Of a stretch of DNA of 64,000 nt, positions 43,857 through 56,475 are shown piece by piece; positions within the stretch are counted from its first letter, which is position 1, and the number at the start of each line of letters is the position of its first letter. Under the pieces are notes generated by a model. The model made no database searches and was not told where the DNA came from. It saw only the letters and a program-made list of their open reading frames with translations. The translations under genes were made by a program, and so were the position numbers. Source of the stretch: Taeniopygia guttata (taxonomy: Eukaryota > Chordata > Aves > Passeriformes > Estrildidae); contig NC_133064.1 in assembly GCF_048771995.1 (NCBI RefSeq), positions 30,421,001-30,485,000 of the forward strand, in the 5' to 3' direction.

Positions 43857-44340
43857 TGTTATGAACAAAACAGCCTGGCTGGGACACTTCGGCTTGGGCT
43901 AAGTACCGGCATTGAAATGTTAAGTAGTCAATTGCTCCTGGGAGGCCTACACTAGGACCTGTATGCAAAATAATCCAGTGGAATCATGGGAGGGGGTTTT
44001 GGGGATGAAAACCACCCCTAAATGGAAAAGATGGGCACAGTGAAGGGGGCTGGATGGGTGTGCTCATTAGGGAAAAGGGAACCCCATCCCTAGTCTGTGT
44101 TTAACCTGTCACCATAACCTGCAGAGGACCAGATTGGACTGGGCTGTGGGAAGCAGGAGCAAGAGGACACTTCTTCCTGGTGCTGCCAGGAGGGAAAGAG
44201 GGGAGGACGGTCTGCTGAGACTCCAGATATGGACTGCACACCTCTTCGCCTCCAGCTGCTGGCGTGCCCTGGGACCCCTGAGGAGCTGACTTTTAATAAA
44301 GAGCTGACTATCAATAAAGGCATAGACCCTGTTCATTTCA
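43857..44340 (+). repeat. 5' LTR, gammaretrovirus-like provirus
   Basis: 484 bp, TGTTATGAAC...TTCA. Two aataaag signals near 44296 and 44311. It is 14 bp shorter than the 3' LTR because gag replaces a 17-bp segment near 43948. Confidence 0.92.
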
Positions 44341-44343
44341 ATT

Positions 44344-44361
44344 TGGGGGCTCGTCCGGGAT
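44344..44361 (+). other. Primer-binding site, tRNA-Pro
   Basis: TGGGGGCTCGTCCGGGAT, an exact match to the tRNA-Pro site used by many gammaretroviruses, three bases after the LTR. Confidence 0.92.
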
Positions 44362-44744
44362 AGTCACGCCCAAAGAGGAACCCTGGACAGCTGGACAGCT
44401 CGACCATCTGCTTCGAGGGACCCTCGGGATTTGCTGGCTACCGAACCCTAGGATCAGCGTGAGACGGGGCACGCGGAGGAGCAACACGGAGGCAGAGAAG
44501 CAACGCGGAGGGACGACGGATTAGTGAGAAAAACTGGGAGGCGAGTGAGTGAATGAGTGAGACGGGGGCCGGCAGCTCGGACCCCCGAAGTGAAAGGGAC
44601 CCCTAGTACTGCGTTTCCGGACTCCTGCGAAGGGGCCGGCCGGGAACGGGGGGAAGCGAGTGGAACAGAGAGACTGAGGCCTCTCCTTAGAGGTAAAGGC
44701 CCTCCTCTGGGCATGTGGAGATTCTCTAGGGATAAAGTAAGTCC

Positions 44745-45405
44745 CTGGCAATCAGGGCAAGGGAGTTGTCCACAGCAGGGTAGGTGGGATGTCCCTGGCA
44801 GGCAAGGGGGCATGTCCTAGTAGGCAGAGGGCTTGTCCTGGCAAGAAGGGGGAATGTCCTGGCAGATAGGGTGTAGGTCCTGGCAAGAAGGGGGTGTGTC
44901 CTGGCAGGCAGGGGGCAGGTCCTGACAGGCAGGATCATGTCCTGGCAGGCAGGGCCAGGTCCTGGCAGGCAGGGGGCAGGTCCTGGCAGGTAGGGCAATT
45001 AATAACAGGAAAAGGACGGGTCCTGGCAAGAAGGGGGTGTGTCCTGGCAGGAAGGGGCATGTCCTGGCAGATAGGGCATAGGTCCTGGCAAGAAGAAGGC
45101 ATGTCCTGGCAGGCAGGGCCAGGTCCTGGCAGGCAGGGCCAGGTCCTGGCAAGAAGGGGGCAGGTCCTGGCAGGCAGGGTCATGTCCTGGTAGGCAGGGC
45201 CAGGTCCCGGCAGGCAGGGAGCAGGTCCTTACAGGCAGGATCATGTCCTGGCAGGCAGGGCCAGGTCCTGGCAAGTAGGGCAATTAATAACAGGAAAATG
45301 ACAGGTCCTGGCAAGAAGGGGGCGTGTCCTGGCAGATAGGGCATAGGTCCTGGCAAGAAGAAGGCATGTCCTGGCAGGCAGGGGGCAGGTCCTGACAGGA
45401 AGACA
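44745..45405 (+). repeat. Minisatellite in the proviral leader, gtcctggcaggcaggg unit
   Basis: About 30 tandem units of 18-22 bp with the core gtcctggca followed by ggcaggg or agaaggg variants. A higher-order copy is visible: a segment with tagggcaattaataacagga at 44991 recurs at 45276, a period of 285 bp. It lies between primer site and gag, where packaging and splice signals usually are. Confidence 0.92.
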
Positions 45406-45887
45406 GAGTAAGTGAGCAAGTAAAGAAGCGAGTAGAAAGGCAAGCAGGCTAAGCCTAGTAGGAGAGTCAGGCGAGGGGACTTGGCTGGAGTTCGAGTGTA
45501 AGGCTCGGCAGGACGTTCGACCTTACCTCGGCAGGGAGACCAAGCTTCCTAAGTCTAGTAAAGAGGTTGGGCAAAAGGCCAAGTAAAGAACTAGGGCGAG
45601 ACCTACCCAGGGTCCAAGCCTAAGAAGTCCATCAAGAAGTCCAGAAGGAACAGGAAAACAAAAGACAATATATGTGAGTGTGATTAGTGGCTATCCTGGG
45701 CAAGAGACAGGGATAAATGCCAGGAGTGGAAGGTTAGCTAGAAAAAATGAAATTCAGTCAAGAGATTTAAAATACTAAGGTTTGGGGAGGAGCCAGATGA
45801 ACTTTAGTTGCATATCAGAATATTCCATTTTAGAGAGAGACATAATCTAAGGTATATATATATTTTTTTTTTTTTTGAGGCCTGAAA

Positions 45888-47483
45888 ATGGGAAGAGGTT
45901 ATAGCAAAGGAGCTGATCCTTCAGAAGAAAAAGCAAAGAGAATTCCTCCTAACAGCCCCTTGGGGAAATTGTTAGACCAATGGGATTCTTGCGAAACCAC
46001 AAAGGGTCTGGATAAGCGTAAGATGATACACTACAGTATGGAAGTATGGCCGAAGTTAAAATTACAGGGAGAGTGGCCATGGTATGGAACCCAAGATCAG
46101 TGGATGTGTAATCAGTTAAACCAACACCTAGAAGCCCAAGAGGACCTTGATGTAGAACAATTATCTTATGCAGCTTGCTGGCTGGAAAACTCTAGAAAAG
46201 ATGAGACTGTGAGAATATGAAAGTTACAAAGAAATAGAGAAGAAGAGGATGGAGAAAAAGAGACTAGAAAAGGGAAATAATGGGACCCCCTTGAATACCT
46301 ACCCCACTCTACTCCTGCTCCCTCCCCAACTGTTTCCCCAGCTAATCCTTCGGCCCCTCCTATTCCATCATCCCTTCCCCCAGTTCCCTCAACCATCTCC
46401 CCAACTACTATTTCCCCACCTGGTGTCTTAGGAGGAGGGCCATATTGTAACACACGATCCAAAGTACCAAGGGTAGAAAAGCTTTTTCCCCTTAGAGAAG
46501 TGCCTATGGGTGGGGCAGTGGGAGGAGTTGTGTTCGTAGATGCACCTTTGACTGCTTCTGAAGTTCGGGGATTTAAGAAAGAGCTAGGAAATTTGGTAGA
46601 AGACCCTGTTGGAATATCTAATCAGTTAGACCAATTCTTAGGACCAAATATTTATACCTGGGGAGAGCTGAACTCTATTCTAAGCATCCTGTTCTCTCCA
46701 GAAGAGATCCGGATGATCCGAACAGCAGGGGTGAAGATATGGGAAAGAGAAAATAGACTGGGACCCCCAGGGGACCAAAAGATACCCTTAGTAGACCCCA
46801 GTTGGAGTCCTAACCAGGAAGAAGGAAGGCAAAACATGAGAGACTATAGGTCCCTCATGATGAGAGGAATCAAAGAGTCTATCCCTAGGGGAAGCAACAC
46901 AAAATTGGCCTTTGATAGTACTCAGGAGAAAGATGAGACCCCAGCAATTTTGCTTAACCAACTAAAACGAAATTTCCAGTTATATTCAAATATAGACCCA
47001 GATAGCCCAGAGGGTCAAGTCCTCTTAAAAGTCCAGTTTGTCACTAAATCATGGCCTGATATTAGACGAAAGCTCGAAAAAATGGATGACTGGCAAGAAA
47101 AGAACATGAATGAGTTGCTCAAAGAAGCCCTAAGAATATATTTAAGGAGAGACGAAGAAAAGGCCAAAACTAAAGCTAGAATTATGGTTGCAGTTGCTCG
47201 AGAAAGTGTAAGAGCAGAGAAATCACCAGCACTGATGTCTAAGCCAACTTGGAATAGACCAGGGGCATTATCAAAAAGGGGTAGAGACCAACCAGCACCA
47301 TCCTATGAAACAAATAAGAACTTTAATGAGTTCAGGAAACCTGAGGCCTCACAAAGCAACAGGAGGTGCTATTACTGTGATGAGATAGGACACCTTAAGA
47401 GGAATTGTAAAAAGTTTCAGCTTGATGAAGCAATGCAGAAAGAACAAGAAGTCTTAGAAGAGATCTCAAGAGGAGACAACTAG
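45888..47483 (+). pseudogene. gag polyprotein gene, gammaretrovirus-like, two in-frame stops
   Basis: Starts MGRGYSKG: Gly2 and Ser6 fit an N-myristoylation signal. Matrix runs to about 46217, a Pro-rich p12-like part with PSAP (46347-46358) to about 46450, capsid to about 47200, with the conserved WPDIRRKLEKMDDW stretch, and nucleocapsid with one zinc knuckle CX2CX4HX4C at 47367-47408. Stops at 46218 (TGA) and 46278 (TAA) interrupt it. The end at 47481 is TAG followed by ggg..tcaggg, resembling the gammaretrovirus gag-pol readthrough site. Intact gag would build the particle core. Confidence 0.9.
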
Positions 47484-50400
47484 GGGTGTCAGGGGCTCTA
47501 TAAGTTAGGGGACCCAATGAACCATCAAGAAGAGCCCTTGGTAAACTTTGAAGTAGGTCCCCACTAAGAAGAATTTGAGTTCTTAGTTGACACAGGGGCT
47601 GATAAATCTAGCATAAACAAGTTACCAATAGGAGTCACCATTGGGAAGAAGGTCTGTGAGGTTTTAGGAGCGGAGGGAAGGCCATTTAAAGCATCTATAG
47701 CTGAAAATATAGAAATCAAGGGAAATTCTAGACAGTGTTTGGCAGACTTTATCTATCTGCCAAATTTAGGAAGTAATCTCTTGGGAAGGGACTTACAAGT
47801 CCAATTGGGGGTAGAGATCATCCCACGAGATGGAAGGATGGTAGTCCAGGTCATGAGACTGACTCAGAGAGACATAGAAGAAATAGACCCCAAAGTATGG
47901 GCGGAAGAAAGTAAGTGTGGATATTTAAACATCACACCAATAAAAGTAGAAATGCAAAGAGATACACCCCTTATCCGAGTCAAGCAATACCCAATATCCC
48001 CTGAAGGCAGGAGAGGATTAGCCCCAGTAATCAAACGACTACTAGAGCAAGGTATTCTAGAATCATGCATGTCCCCCCATAACACCCCTATACTAGCCGT
48101 AAGAAAAGCAGAAGGGAAATACAGGCTAGTTCAGGACTTAAGGGAAGCAAACAAAAAAACTATTACCAGACACCCTGTGGTATCCAACCCATATACCCTG
48201 TTAAGCCAAATTCCAAGAGAGCATGCCTGGTTCACAGTTGTAGATTTGAAAGATGCCTTCTGGGCATGCCCGCTAGCAGAGGAATGTCGTGACTGGTTTG
48301 CATTTGAGTGGGAAGATCCGGACAGAAAGAGAAAGCAGCAGCTAAGGTGGACACGTCTCCCACAGGGGTTTACAGAATCCCCAAACCTCTTTGGGCAAGC
48401 GCTAGAGGAACTATTGGGGCAGTTCACTCCTGAGGAAAACGTTCAGATCTTACAGTATGTAGATGACTTATTAGTATCTGGAGAAGAGCGAGGCCGGGTC
48501 AAAGCCACTAGTATTTGACTCCTAAACTTCCTGGGAGAAAATGGTCTAAAAGTATCCCAAGAAAAACTACAATTTGTAGAATCTGAGGTGACCTACTTAG
48601 GTCATATAATTGGAGAAGGATATAAGAAACTAAGTCCTGAAAGAATCTCAGGTATCCTGTCTATCCCAGCTCCCAAGACGAAGAGAGACGTAAGGAAGCT
48701 ACTAGGCCTGTCTGGTTATTGTAAGCTGTGGTTAGATCAATACACTAAAAGTGTGAGGTTCCTTTATGATAAATTAGTAGACTCTGAGCCTATAAAATGG
48801 ACAAAAGAAGATGAAGAACAACTACAAAATTTAAAAACTAAACTATCCTCAGCACCTGTTCTAAGCCTGCCTGACCTTAAGAAATAGTTTCACCTGTTTG
48901 TGAGCACAGAAGGAGGAATTGCATATGGGGTATTAACTCAGGACTAGGGAAGGCATAAAAAGCCAATAGCCTACCTCTCAAAACTACTAGACCCAGTAGC
49001 CAGAGGATGGCCAGCTTGTCTGCAAGCAATCGCCGCAGCAGCAGCTATCCTAATAGAAGAAGCTCAAAAGTTGACCCTGCAAGGAAAAATCAAGGTCCAC
49101 ACCCCCCATGACCTTAAAACGGTACTAGGCAAAAAAGCTCAGCAGTGGTTGACTGACTCTAGAATATTGAGGTATGAAATCATCTTAATGAACACAGGTG
49201 ACCTAGAGTTAGTCGCCTCCAAATGTCTAAACCCTGCACAATTTCTTGCTGGAGAACCGCTGGCTGATCTAGAACATGATTGTATTGAACTCATAAATCT
49301 ACAGACTAAAGTGAGGGAAGATTTAGAGGATGTACCCCTACCATATGGGAGATCCCTTTTTATAGATGGGTCCTCAAGAATAGTAGAAGGGAAAAGAGCT
49401 TCAGGGTATGCTGTCATAGATGGGGAAAGCATGGAAGTTGCAGAAAAAGAAAAACTGCCCTCAAATTGGTCAGCCCAGTGTTGCGAAGTCTATGCCTTGA
49501 AAAGAGGGCTAGACCTATTAGAGGGGGACCAAGGAACTATTTACACAGACTCGCAATATGCGTTTAAGATCATCCATACCTTCGGAAAAATTTGGGAAGA
49601 GCGTGGCTACCTAAACTCAAAGGGGAAGAACTTGGTGCATGAGAGGCTGATAAAACTAGTATTAGAATCCTTACAAAAACCCACAGAGATAGCTGTGGTG
49701 CATATAAAGGGACATCAGAAAGGACATACTCAAGAAGAAGAGGGAAACCGATTAGCAGATCAGATAGCTAAAGAAGCAGCCTTAGACTCAACAAGCCCAG
49801 TAAAAGCTTTTAGAATGGAAGCAGGACCAAGTAGAGAAGGAGAAGAGCCAAGGTTCAGTGAGAAAGAACTAAAATTAATAAAAGAACTAAGATTACATCA
49901 AGGGGAACAGGGAGAATGGTTAACTCCAGATGGGCGTAAATTCCTGAATAAAGCCCTAGCTCGAAGAGTGCTAGTAGAGTTACATGAATTGACACACTGG
50001 GGAATCCAAGGTTTGTGTGACCACTTTTTATGGGAGAATTTATGTATTGGAGTGTATGACCTGGCAAAAGCAGTCACAAGAAGGTGTGCGATTTGTCTAA
50101 AAACTGACCAAAAGGTAATGAGAAAAACAGCACATGGGGGAGGAAAACTTGCTTTAAGACCTTTCCAGAACATACAAGTGGATTTCACTGAAATGCCTTC
50201 TGTGCAGAGGTACAAACATTTACTAGTGATTGTAGATCATCTCACTCACTGGGTAGAGGCTTTCCCAACCAAAAGGGAAACCGCGCAAGAAGTTGCAAGA
50301 ATAATCTTAGAAAATATCATACCTCGATACGGGCTAGTCAATAACATTGACTCGGACCGAGGTCAACATTTTGTTGCTCAAACTTTGCATCAAATAACAA

Positions 50401-51041
50401 AAGCCCTGGGGATAAGGTGGAGATTGCACACCCCATGGCATCCTCAAAGCTCGGGAAGGGTAGAAAGAATGAATAGAACTCTCAAAAATGTAATAACCAA
50501 ATTAATTGAAGAGACAAAAATGAATTGGCTCAAGTGTTTACCTCTCGCTCTCTTGCGCATCAGAACAAGACCTCGGTCCGACATAGGGGTTTCTCCTTAT
50601 GAAATGATGTTTGGACTCCCTTTTCTAATCACCCCTTTCAGTACTGCAGATTATTTAGAAGGGGAAGCAGCAGCTCAAAAATATTTAAAAATCATAGGAA
50701 AATCCCTAGAAGGCCTCAGAAAGAAGGGGTATCTTCCCCAAACCTCCCCTCTGGATACCAATGCCCACAACATCAGTCCCGGGGACTGGGTGTTAATAAA
50801 ATCCTGGAACAGCACCACTCCACTAACCCCCAAATTTGAAGGACCTTTCCAGGTATTACTCACCACACACACTGCGGTTCGAACCCAAGAAAAAGGCTGG
50901 ACCCATGTCACCAGAGTAAAAGGATCAGTGCCACCCCCAGACGCCAGACCAGACCCAACGGGGTCACCCACCTCCTCTGGTGCATGGACGGTAACTAAGG
51001 GACCAGAAGACTTAAAATTAACTTTAAAGAAGACTTGCTAG
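47484..51041 (+). pseudogene. pro-pol gene, gammaretrovirus-like, four in-frame stops
   Basis: Same frame as gag. Protease with DTGA at 47589-47600 and LLGRDL near 47780; RT with LPQGF near 48360 and YVDD at 48456-48467; RNase H with FIDGSS near 49357; integrase with an HHCC zinc site (about 49985-50100), core QVDFTEMP near 50178, SDRGQHF near 50355 and ERMNRTL near 50463. Stops at 47565, 48516, 48885 and 48945 break protease and RT; RNase H and integrase are open from 49071 to 51041. Confidence 0.92.
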
Positions 51042-51297
51042 AAGCTGATACCCAGTAAGGTGCTAATAACCGTTTCTGAGTTAAAAGTATCACAGTAGAA
51101 GTTTTAGTACTTTGTAATTGTTTAATAAGTGTCCTTTAGCCAAAGAAGTCAACTGAATAAACTTTTAGTTAGACTATTATTAAGTCCTACTTCATTTCTA
51201 GGAATTAGGAGGATTACCCAAAGAAGCTAACCCTCAAAAGCCAGAGACTGTAAGTTGATGCGGGCTTAAGCCCGATCAAAGAAAAAGAGGAGGGATC
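51042..51297 (+). other. Spacer where env is missing, ending in the polypurine tract
   Basis: No envelope homology in any frame. aaagaaaaagaggaggga immediately before the 3' LTR is the polypurine tract. Confidence 0.8.
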
Positions 51298-51795
51298 TGT
51301 TATGAACAAAATAGCCTGGCTGGGACACTTCGGCTTGGGCTAAGTACCGGCATTGAAATGTTAAGTAGTCAATTGCTCCTGGAAATCACCTACAACCCCG
51401 CCTACACTAGGACCTGGATGCAAAATGATCCAGTGGAATCATGGGAGGGGGTTTTGGGGATGAAAACCACCCCTAAATGGAAAAGATGGGCACAGTGGAG
51501 GGGGCTGGATGGGTGTGCTCATTAGGGAAAAGGGAACCCCATCCCTAGTCTGTGTTTAACCTGTCACCATAACCTGCAGAGGACCAGATTGGACTGGGCT
51601 GTGGGAAGCAGGAGCAAGAGGACACTTCTTCTTGGTGCTGCCAGGAGGGAAAGAGGGGAGGACGGTCTGCTGAGACTCCAGATACGGACTGCACACCTCT
51701 TCGCCTCCAGCTGCTGGTGTGCCCTGGGACCCCTGCGGAGCTGACTTTTAATAAAGAGCTGACTATTAATAAAGGCATAGACCCTGTTCATTTCA
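51298..51795 (+). repeat. 3' LTR, gammaretrovirus-like provirus
   Basis: 498 bp; same termini as the 5' LTR. Followed by the GGCAG duplicate. Confidence 0.92.
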
Positions 51796-52076
51796 GGCAG
51801 CGTCTCTTGGCACACACCTGCTGAGGGAGCTGGGCCCTCGGGACTGCTGGTGCTGCTCACGGAGCCTCCTCACAAAGGGGATCTAGGGAGATCCACAGTC
51901 AGAGGCATCTCAGCTTCACACCTTTATGTGCACTTTGCAGCTTTTTGTTCTGGAAAAAAAATTACCTTTTTGGAACCCAGATTTCACTGTAACTGTTGAA
52001 AGGGATTAACTATTGCAGCATTCTAAGGCAGTTTGTTTAAGAGCCTCCTGGTTCTCCAGCCTGGGTGTTCTGACTT

Positions 52077-52869
52077 TGTGAAAAACATGTTCACTCTCCT
52101 GTGAAAATTTAAAAAGTTTTATAAAGGACAATAGGAGACAAAGACCATAGAGCAAACGTTATTACAGCCAGGTGCCAAGCCAAGACCACACTGTGAGAAA
52201 CGACTGTTCACTTAAAAAATTTGAAGGGTTAATTAAACCTTAACAAAAATACAACTAAAGTATGAAAACGCCAATCACTTGGTTTTTAAAATTTTAAAAG
52301 TTTAGTAATAATAAAATGGTTATAAAAATAGTAATACAATTAGAGTAATAAAATTTAGAATTAGGACAATTACAAGACAATAAAAAGCAAAGAATTATGG
52401 ATGTCTGGATGCTCTTGGCCACTTAAGCCACAACAAGCATGCCTTGTGAACAAAGGAATAACCTTAAAAGCAATAGCCTGTTGCATATTCATATATCTCA
52501 TACATGACGCATAAATTCCTTTCAAATTAAGAACTTTTCTGGTTTTTGTCACCTTCTTCCCCGTAATCCTGGTGGTTCCAAAAAGATGGAGAGAAGGTGG
52601 AAGAATGTTTGTCTTTTCTGATAAGGAAGCAGCAACTATTTTCCTGTGCTGTTATCTCAGTGTGAAGAGTTCTTGATTTTCCTATCCCTTGCTTGAGCTA
52701 GTAAAAAAATCCTACACTGCAGAGTACCTATTTTAACATTATGTTGTAACCTAAAACTGTATTTAACACACTACTTTAGAGAATTAATACATCATAACTT
52801 TCTAGCATTACACATATAATATTCATTGTAATATTTGCAAAAAGCCAATCATAAAATATGCATTTTTCA
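52077..52869 (-). repeat. LTR (3' on the minus strand) of a class I ERV
   Basis: Ends TGTGAAAAACATG and CATTTTTCA form imperfect inverted termini. Directly to the right, on the minus strand, a purine-rich aggaggtggaa precedes it, as a polypurine tract would. Env remains lie upstream of it in minus orientation. Confidence 0.7.
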
Positions 52870-53139
52870 CGATTCCACCTCCTATTCTTTATAAATCATT
52901 TGGCTTGAGCAATATTTCTTATCCACTTGCATTTTTTGGACCCTGGTGGTAATCAAATAAAGCATGGGATTAATCAAGGAAGAAACATCAAAACAGTCAT
53001 AACACATAAAAGGAAGAATCCTAATTTCTTCCACCATCCCATTCTCAATACATTACCCCACCAGTTAGTTTTTAACATTGTTTTCCCATTTTTGGACTGA
53101 TACTTGGGTTATAATTTTTTTCTGATATCCTTTGTTTTT

Positions 53140-54210
53140 TCTAGGATGACTTCCTCATTGCCATCTATTTTCGGCAATGTGATATATTAAACTTTCTACA
53201 AACACCCCCTTCTTTAGCCAATAAATAGTCTAAAGTCGACCTATTTTGATAGCCTACAGTTTTTGTTTGGTTTTGCTGACTCGATATTAATTCCAATCCC
53301 TGAGCAGCTTTGTTTGTTATCTCCTCTATAACTGCTTGGAGTCCTAAAATACGATTCAGTATATAATTTGGGGTTAATACAGAGTTAGATTGCTGTGCTG
53401 GTTTCACCTTTTTGTTTACTAATTGCTTTTTTGCCGAGTCTTGGACTATATCTCTGAGATCAAATGTAAAACAAATCCATCTCTCCTTTTGGACATTTAA
53501 TGCCTCATCTATTACTACTTTTTCCTAAATTCCTTGTAATCCAATATTTTTCCTTATTTTGCTTGCAGGTACTTAATTTGGATGGGTTATAACAGTGGCT
53601 GTTGACATGGGTGTGTGTAACAAAAAGGAACTTCGGTTTCTTTCCATGTAATACTTTCTGTAGCATTTGTGACATGATTTTGATGGTATCTCGAAAGGTA
53701 AAAGACAATAAATGAGAGGCAGAAACAGGAATAACAAAGATCTGGTATGGCTTATACCTCCACTTTCCCTGCCTATGGGGTTGCTTCCCACAGCAGGTAC
53801 GTGTGATCTTCTCGGTGCCGAGTACAGTGGTCAATCCAGGCTTGCCCTCTGTTTTCCTTGTCACTCTTTTTACCAATTTTTATTTTGGCAAGTCCTTTTT
53901 GACACTCCTTAACTGTGGTTTCCCACCGTTCCTCAGGTATTTCTCGGCTAACAGGCACTGATAATTCCCATCCACAAGACAAAGTTATTACTTCAGTTGT
54001 TTTGAGTTTTATCTGTATAGGGGATAGATTCAGTATTTGATACTTCTTGAAATGAGAGCATACATTTTGTGAACTACAATACCAATTATTCTCATAATTT
54101 GAACATTTACTTATAACCCATCTAGCGTGTCCAGTATTGGGATGAATCAAATAAAGTATACAGTATAGTATTAATGGTAATTTCTCTTCTTCCCTGTACA
54201 AGTCACAGGC
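53140..54210 (-). pseudogene. Decayed envelope gene (SU and TM)
   Basis: Minus strand. An SU-like Cys-rich stretch lies at 54201-53505 in two frames. TM follows at 53407-53165 with ILGLQAVIEEITNKAAQGLE, a heptad-rich part, and LDYLLAKEGGVCRKFNISHC, the conserved disulphide-loop region. Stops and shifts disable it. Confidence 0.7.
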
Positions 54211-54459
54211 TAAGGCCAGAGTATAAGGACTCTTTGATTAAAATAGTCCTGATCCTCCTGTTTGAAGTGGCAGTATTCCTCTCCCATAGAGGTGTCAAAG
54301 GCATCTTAGGGCTTATTCAGGCAATGCTTAAAACCAGTGATGTAAGCTTTGCTTTATTTCTCAGTTAGGTGTTATTCTTTGTACTTTCCTTGGTTCATTT
54401 GGGTCTTCCCAAACCATTACTACTCAGCCGCAGTTGAAAGTCAATTTGGTATCACCCGG

Positions 54460-54610
54460 TTTAGATGTGATAGTCCATTCCTCACATTTCTCCACAAATT
54501 CTTTGATTTTGCTGTCATGAATTCACCCTCTTTCTGTGGTTCGGATTGCTGTTTTAGTGGTACCTGGAAAGGACTTCTTAATAACACAGTGTTAAAAGAA
54601 AGACAATACT
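54460..54610 (-). pseudogene. Integrase C-terminal fragment
   Basis: Minus-strand frame reading TAIRTTERG, a stop, then SKIKEF resembles the C-terminal domain of the integrase encoded at 50850-50930. It sits just before env, as expected. Confidence 0.5.
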
Positions 54611-54639
54611 GCATTAGCTTTTACCATTAGTTTTCTTCA

Positions 54640-56475
54640 AAACTTTTTGGATTTAACAAAAAACTTTTTCTACATCAGCTTCTTCTTCTTGTGTCCAGCT
54701 GTGTTAATAGCTGCAGAGGCCAATTCTTCTTCCTGTGAACTATAATTAGTTAAATAAAAAAAGGTTAGGTTAATTATAACACAAGATGTATCACGTCTCT
54801 TGCTTTTTACTTTTTGGGCAACATTTAACTTTTAGTCTTAGAGACCCATTCTTCAGAACAAAAGTCTCCTCTTCTTAACAACAAAAATCAGAAAGAAAAA
54901 GAAATCTTGTTTAAAAAAATAAACCACTTTGTGAGAGTCAGCTATCTCTGCCTTGATCTTCTCTCTAGCAGTGGTCCCACTCTCCCTCTCTTCACAGCTT
55001 TGCGTTTAACTCTGTCTTCTGACTCTCCCCCCTTGTTGTTACTCTACCTAGCAGGAATGGGGGAGAACTTAGAGACAGCCAGGGACGTGGGGACCTTAGA
55101 GCCTTATTTCACTCTCCCCTTTGCGCTCTCTCTCTCTGTCTCACTTTCTCTCTCTTTCTCTCTCTTTCTCTTTCTCTCTCTTTTTCTCTCTTCACATTTT
55201 AACATCTACATTCCAACATCAGTCCACTTTCTAACATTAGTCTACATTTACTTTTGTTATGTGTGTTCTGCAGTTGTGTAATTCACAGCACCCTCCACCA
55301 AGGCTACTAGCCACTCACAGCTGACACAGTGCCAAAACTAAAGACTTGTTTTACTATCACTATTTTTCCATTCACAAGCTTGAAAAGGTTGCAGGAACAA
55401 GGTAAATAAAAACTCACTTCCAAAGTGACCCTGCATGCACTAAAAAATGTAAGGCAATGCTAGTTAGTGCAATGCAATTTGCAATGAAGCCAAGGTTTGA
55501 TTTGGGAAGGGCATCTGAGGACACAGAGCATGAATTTTACAATTCTATAATTTGAAGAGGGAATGGACAAAATATGAATAGAGTGAAGGGACAGCAAGTA
55601 AGGAATTTGTCTCTGCAATACTTTCTCTTTGACTGCCAGGAAACACAGTCTAAAGAGGTTCCTACGGTACCAGCAATAACTTTATAGGAAGAGGCGCTCT
55701 TGAAATCAAGCTTTAATGTCAAAATAGGAAACTGCCCCTGAGCACTGCAGGGCTGGAGAACCCTGCCTGCAAACTCACCAGAGGCAAGCCACTGCTGTAG
55801 CCCTGCAGCACAGAGGGAATCATGGCCAAGCCCTCCTTGCAGGCATGGATAAACTAAACAAGGAACTCACAACTTCCTCACAGCTTTCCAACTCATTCAA
55901 GAAATAAAACTACAGCAAGCAGAGATCCCCCCCATCTTTTTCATGTGTGTGTGTCACACACCCATAGTGATGCTGAAAGTAACAAATTACAGCTTACGTT
56001 AAAGATACTGAAACCTTTTCTTCATCTAGCTTTGTAGGTTCCCTTCTATATATGTAGCCACCTCCAATTCTGGGTCAAAAATGAGCCCTATTTTTCAGAA
56101 ATGCTATGTATGCACAAATTGAGCTGCTGTTCCAGGTGCACTGCAAGTAGTCCGCACTTCCAGAAAAATTAACAAACAAAAAAAACCAAAAGCCAAGAAA
56201 GAAAAACACCTTTGGGTACATGAAAAAGGACTGGCTAGAAGGAAAAATGTTTCTCGTTGACATACTAAGCAGGTGGTGTTACCTTAAGTTTAACTTTACA
56301 CACTGAGAACCACTTGATTGAACAGCTTCCCATTGACTCAAAATAAATGAAAAGCAGGTTTTGCTATATCACAGCTGTAAATTGTTTTCCAATCTTAGAG
56401 TACAGCGAGTTACGTATTTCAAGACGAAAAATCACAATGAAAATTGGAAGAAATAATTTAAACTACTTATACATA
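54640..56475. other. Unrecognised sequence with a CT microsatellite
   Basis: Contains a (tctctt)-type run at 55120-55195. No retroviral or host coding region was recognised. Confidence 0.35.

Larger units (their letters stand above)
43857..51795 (+). mobile_element. Complete env-less gammaretrovirus-like provirus
   Basis: LTRs at both ends, flanked by GGCAG (43852-43856 and 51796-51800). Order: 5' LTR, tRNA-Pro primer site, a 1.5 kb leader with a large tandem repeat, gag, pro-pol in the gag frame after a single stop, a 256-bp spacer without env, polypurine tract, 3' LTR. By eye the LTRs differ by about nine substitutions and one 17/3-base replacement, so it inserted fairly recently. Six premature stops inactivate it; I saw no frameshift. 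Confidence 0.93.

Noticed and set aside
44745..45405. CRISPR-like array
   Set aside because: Units are contiguous or nearly so without unique spacers, and the tract lies in the leader of a retrovirus in a vertebrate-type genome.
44817..45443. Cys/Pro-repeat proteins encoded by the leader minisatellite
   Set aside because: Open frames on both strands follow from a repeat lacking stop codons; no start context or signal supports translation.
54907..55281. 124-codon Leu/Ser-rich plus-strand frame
   Set aside because: The repetitive SLSLSFSLF part comes from a CT microsatellite; no homology.
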